A program made the position numbers and the translations under genes. From contig JALLAP010000217.1 in the NCBI GenBank assembly GCA_036939355.1, positions 1 through 16,385 on the forward strand: DNA of 16,385 nt. The letters run 5' to 3'. Of this stretch, positions 14,704 to 16,385 are shown piece by piece; positions within the stretch are counted from its first letter, which is position 1; each line of letters starts with the position of its first letter. The notes under the pieces are model-generated. The model was not told the origin of the DNA, searched no databases, and was given only the letters and a program-made list of their open reading frames with translations. The DNA comes from Thalassiosira profunda (Eukaryota; Bacillariophyta; Thalassiosirophyceae; Thalassiosirales; Thalassiosiraceae).

Positions 14704-16385
14704 TTAGAACAATCCAACCAAGCATGCGGCGACAACCGACGAGGCGAATGTCACGGCAGCTGTCACACGGCCCACTCCTGAGGACTCTTTCACCTCCTGC
14801 CCACCACTATCAAGATCAACGACGATATTCACGCTTTCGGCAGCATTGGCCACACCGCATGGCGTGGGCTTCACCTGGAAGCATCCACGCGTCGCGTGGA
14901 TGCCCAACTGAGAGCTCATTCCAATGGCGTACATCAGATTCATCGGCTCGTTGTCCTCAACCACCTGCTTGAAGTGAAGCGACACGGTGTCGTCCATTGG
15001 CGAGGCCGACCGCTCAACCTTCACCACCGCATCCGCCGATACCATTGGCGCCTCGACTGACACGTCTGTGTACTCTTCCTCGCCGTCGAGCGGCCGCATC
15101 AGCGTGTACATCGACGAGAAGGCAGTCTGGCTCAAGGCCTTGGCCTCCCTGGGAAGCATCGTCTTGTGCGCCGCGGGAGCCGCGCCCTCGCTATCCTGCG
15201 TGATCAAGATGAGCGGGGTTACGCCACCATCAGGCGGGTTCATGGCGCACTGCTCCGTCGAACGGTAGCCCATCGCCATCCAGGGCAGGAGGCCGTCCGC
15301 GGTGGGCTCGACGCCGTGGAAGTGCACCGTCACGTCCATCATTTTGGACGCTTCGTCGTAGCAAGATTCGACGGTGAGACGGTCGGACACCTCCAGCATC
15401 TCCTTGGTGCCCGCCACTGCCCCTCCAACCAAGTCGCCCACCATCGTCATTTCCTTCGTCGGAATCTCCCAGATGGGTGAGAAAGTGATCTCGTTGGAGA
15501 CCCACGACAGCTCATCCACCTCCAAGTTAGAGGGAATAATTTCATCCTCCTCGAGCGTGGGAGGACCAACGGCGCCCTCCACGCCATTCTCGCCAACCTG
15601 CGCGCCGCGTTCGACACACTCGCCTCCCAGCGCTTCGTAGGCCTCGATGATCGTGAAGAGGCCCTCGTCCTCGTCGGTGAGCCGTGCGTGGTTTCTGTAC
15701 ACCTGCAACGAATCGTCGCCGAACCCCTCTCCCGGAACGTTGAGCGTCAGCGGCCAGTGGAGATTGTCCTCCTCCGGAGCGTTTGGATCGTTTGCGAGTT
15801 TGTTGGGCGGGTTCCCCATCATGCTCATCACAAAATACTGAGACGCAAAATCTTTCTTCCGCCACTGCTTGACAAGGCGGGGCACCTGGCCGTCCGCATA
15901 ATACACGTGCTGGTCACCCAAGTACTGTACGTCAGTATCGTCTCCGCGCTTGTCGAGGAACCAGTCGGGCCTGATGTTGCCGATCACGGCCAGGTTGATC
16001 TTGGTGCACTTGGCAATCCGGCTCGCGTCCCGCTCGCCCACCTGCACGGGGTTCGCGGCGTCCTCCTCCCACGATAAAAAGTACATCGAACCGCCTTTAT
16101 GGATCATCGTCGTCACGCTGCCGTCCGTCTGGTTGCGAAAGCAGCCGAACTCCTCGGTCCGCTCTGCGCCCTCACCGTCGCACGGTCCCTGGCCGACGGC
16201 CCGCAGGTTGCCGAGCGAGTAGGTGGTATCGCTTCTCTTCCAGTTCTTGTCCAGCATGTAGTATGTGCGGCCCATGTGCCGGTACACCACGTCATCGCTT
16301 CCGTAGGCCATCGAGTGGGATTCGACGTCCGAGACCCAGCGGAGGGGCCACATGTACGGCGATTCCTGGGCCGGCGTCCCGGGGC
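14704..16385 (-). CDS. GPI-anchored DOMON-domain surface protein, C-terminal part (5' partial)
   Basis: The frame is open from the right edge (first whole codon at 16383) to TAA 14706-14704; at least 559 residues. Numbering below starts at the Met at 16353, which is probably internal. Residues about 325-492 fit a DOMON domain: ESCYDEASKMMDVTVHFHG, then LLPWMAMGYRSTEQCAMNP, and the diagnostic last strands MYAIGMSSQLGIHATRGCF. DOMON domains are secreted beta-sandwiches that bind heme or sugars, often in redox proteins. The N-terminal 250 residues are rich in Trp, Tyr and Asp, with NWKRSDTTYSLGNLRAVGQG, several cysteines and FVMSMMGNPP; I do not recognise this domain. The C-terminus (KESSGVGRVTAAVTFASSVV and on, ending GLF) is small residues then an uncharged hydrophobic tail, fitting a GPI signal; a single membrane helix is the alternative. 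It converges on UFL1 with 38 bp between stops. Confidence 0.72.
   Translation of the reverse strand, partial: PGTPAQESPYMWPLRWVSDVESHSMAYGSDDVVYRHMGRTYYMLDKNWKRSDTTYSLGNLRAVGQGPCDGEGAERTEEFGCFRNQTDGSVTTMIHKGGSMYFLSWEEDAANPVQVGERDASRIAKCTKINLAVIGNIRPDWFLDKRGDDTDVQYLGDQHVYYADGQVPRLVKQWRKKDFASQYFVMSMMGNPPNKLANDPNAPEEDNLHWPLTLNVPGEGFGDDSLQVYRNHARLTDEDEGLFTIIEAYEALGGECVERGAQVGENGVEGAVGPPTLEEDEIIPSNLEVDELSWVSNEITFSPIWEIPTKEMTMVGDLVGGAVAGTKEMLEVSDRLTVESCYDEASKMMDVTVHFHGVEPTADGLLPWMAMGYRSTEQCAMNPPDGGVTPLILITQDSEGAAPAAHKTMLPREAKALSQTAFSSMYTLMRPLDGEEEYTDVSVEAPMVSADAVVKVERSASPMDDTVSLHFKQVVEDNEPMNLMYAIGMSSQLGIHATRGCFQVKPTPCGVANAAESVNIVVDLDSGGQEVKESSGVGRVTAAVTFASSVVAACLVGLF
14881..14903. repeat. Perfect 10-bp inverted repeat with a 3-nt loop
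   Basis: GCATCCACGC, then GTC, then GCGTGGATGC: two perfectly complementary 10-nt arms inside the DOMON coding region (codons for GIHATRGC). A stable stem could form in the mRNA. The flanks do not extend the pairing. It may be chance, since the HATRG residues are constrained by the domain. Confidence 0.7.

Noticed and set aside
1..16385. CRISPR array, transposon, tRNA or rRNA gene
   Set aside because: No regularly spaced repeats, no transposase or reverse transcriptase motifs, no terminal inverted repeats and no tRNA B-box with a foldable cloverleaf were found by reading both strands. A weak or diverged element could be missed.

Overview
The window looks like nuclear DNA of a stramenopile alga, most likely a centric diatom. 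This is inferred, not proven. The support is: eukaryotic multidomain proteins, two short introns (80 and 84 bp) with GTGAGT/GTGAGC donors, compact gene spacing on both strands, a tandem AP2-domain nuclear protein of the kind common in diatoms, and several secreted or GPI-anchored proteins with no recognisable animal or plant counterpart. I saw no bacterial operon signals, phage genes, CRISPR array, tRNA or rRNA.

Layout from left to right. (1) 1-503 (+): the C-terminal end of an AAA+ ATPase, AFG2/SPATA5 type. (2) 565-2339 (-): a two-exon RNA-binding protein with three KH domains and a C-terminal WW domain. (3) 2934-4901 (-): a 655-residue protein with an N-terminal acylation signal, a helical region resembling the MLKL/HeLo cell-death bundle, a coiled coil and a GAF domain. 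(4) 5614-6126 (-): a small cysteine-rich secreted protein. (5) 6339-7409 (-): an alpha/beta-hydrolase-like protein without the nucleophile serine. (6) 7774-9853 (+): a nuclear protein with two Tudor-like modules and two AP2 domains, broken by an assembly gap. (7) 9877-11302 (-): a GPI-anchored surface protein with a Ser/Pro/Gln stalk, broken by a second assembly gap. (8) 11891-14665 (+): UFL1, the E3 ligase of the UFM1 (ufmylation) pathway, in two exons. (9) 14704-16385 (-): the C-terminal part of a GPI-anchored protein with a DOMON domain.

The genes share no single pathway. They cover protein quality control (AFG2-like ATPase, UFL1), RNA binding (KH-WW), transcription or chromatin (AP2) and the cell surface (genes 4, 7 and 9). 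Three neighbouring pairs converge with only 61, 23 and 38 bp between stop codons, and two pairs diverge from shared upstream regions of 364 and 588 bp.

The most promising biology is gene 3, a predicted membrane-tethered protein that couples a cell-death-like helical bundle to a GAF sensor. The most important technical point is that both N bases (9475 and 10162) sit between 72-bp direct duplications. These look like unmerged contig overlaps. Collapsing one copy at each site restores an uninterrupted reading frame in both genes.
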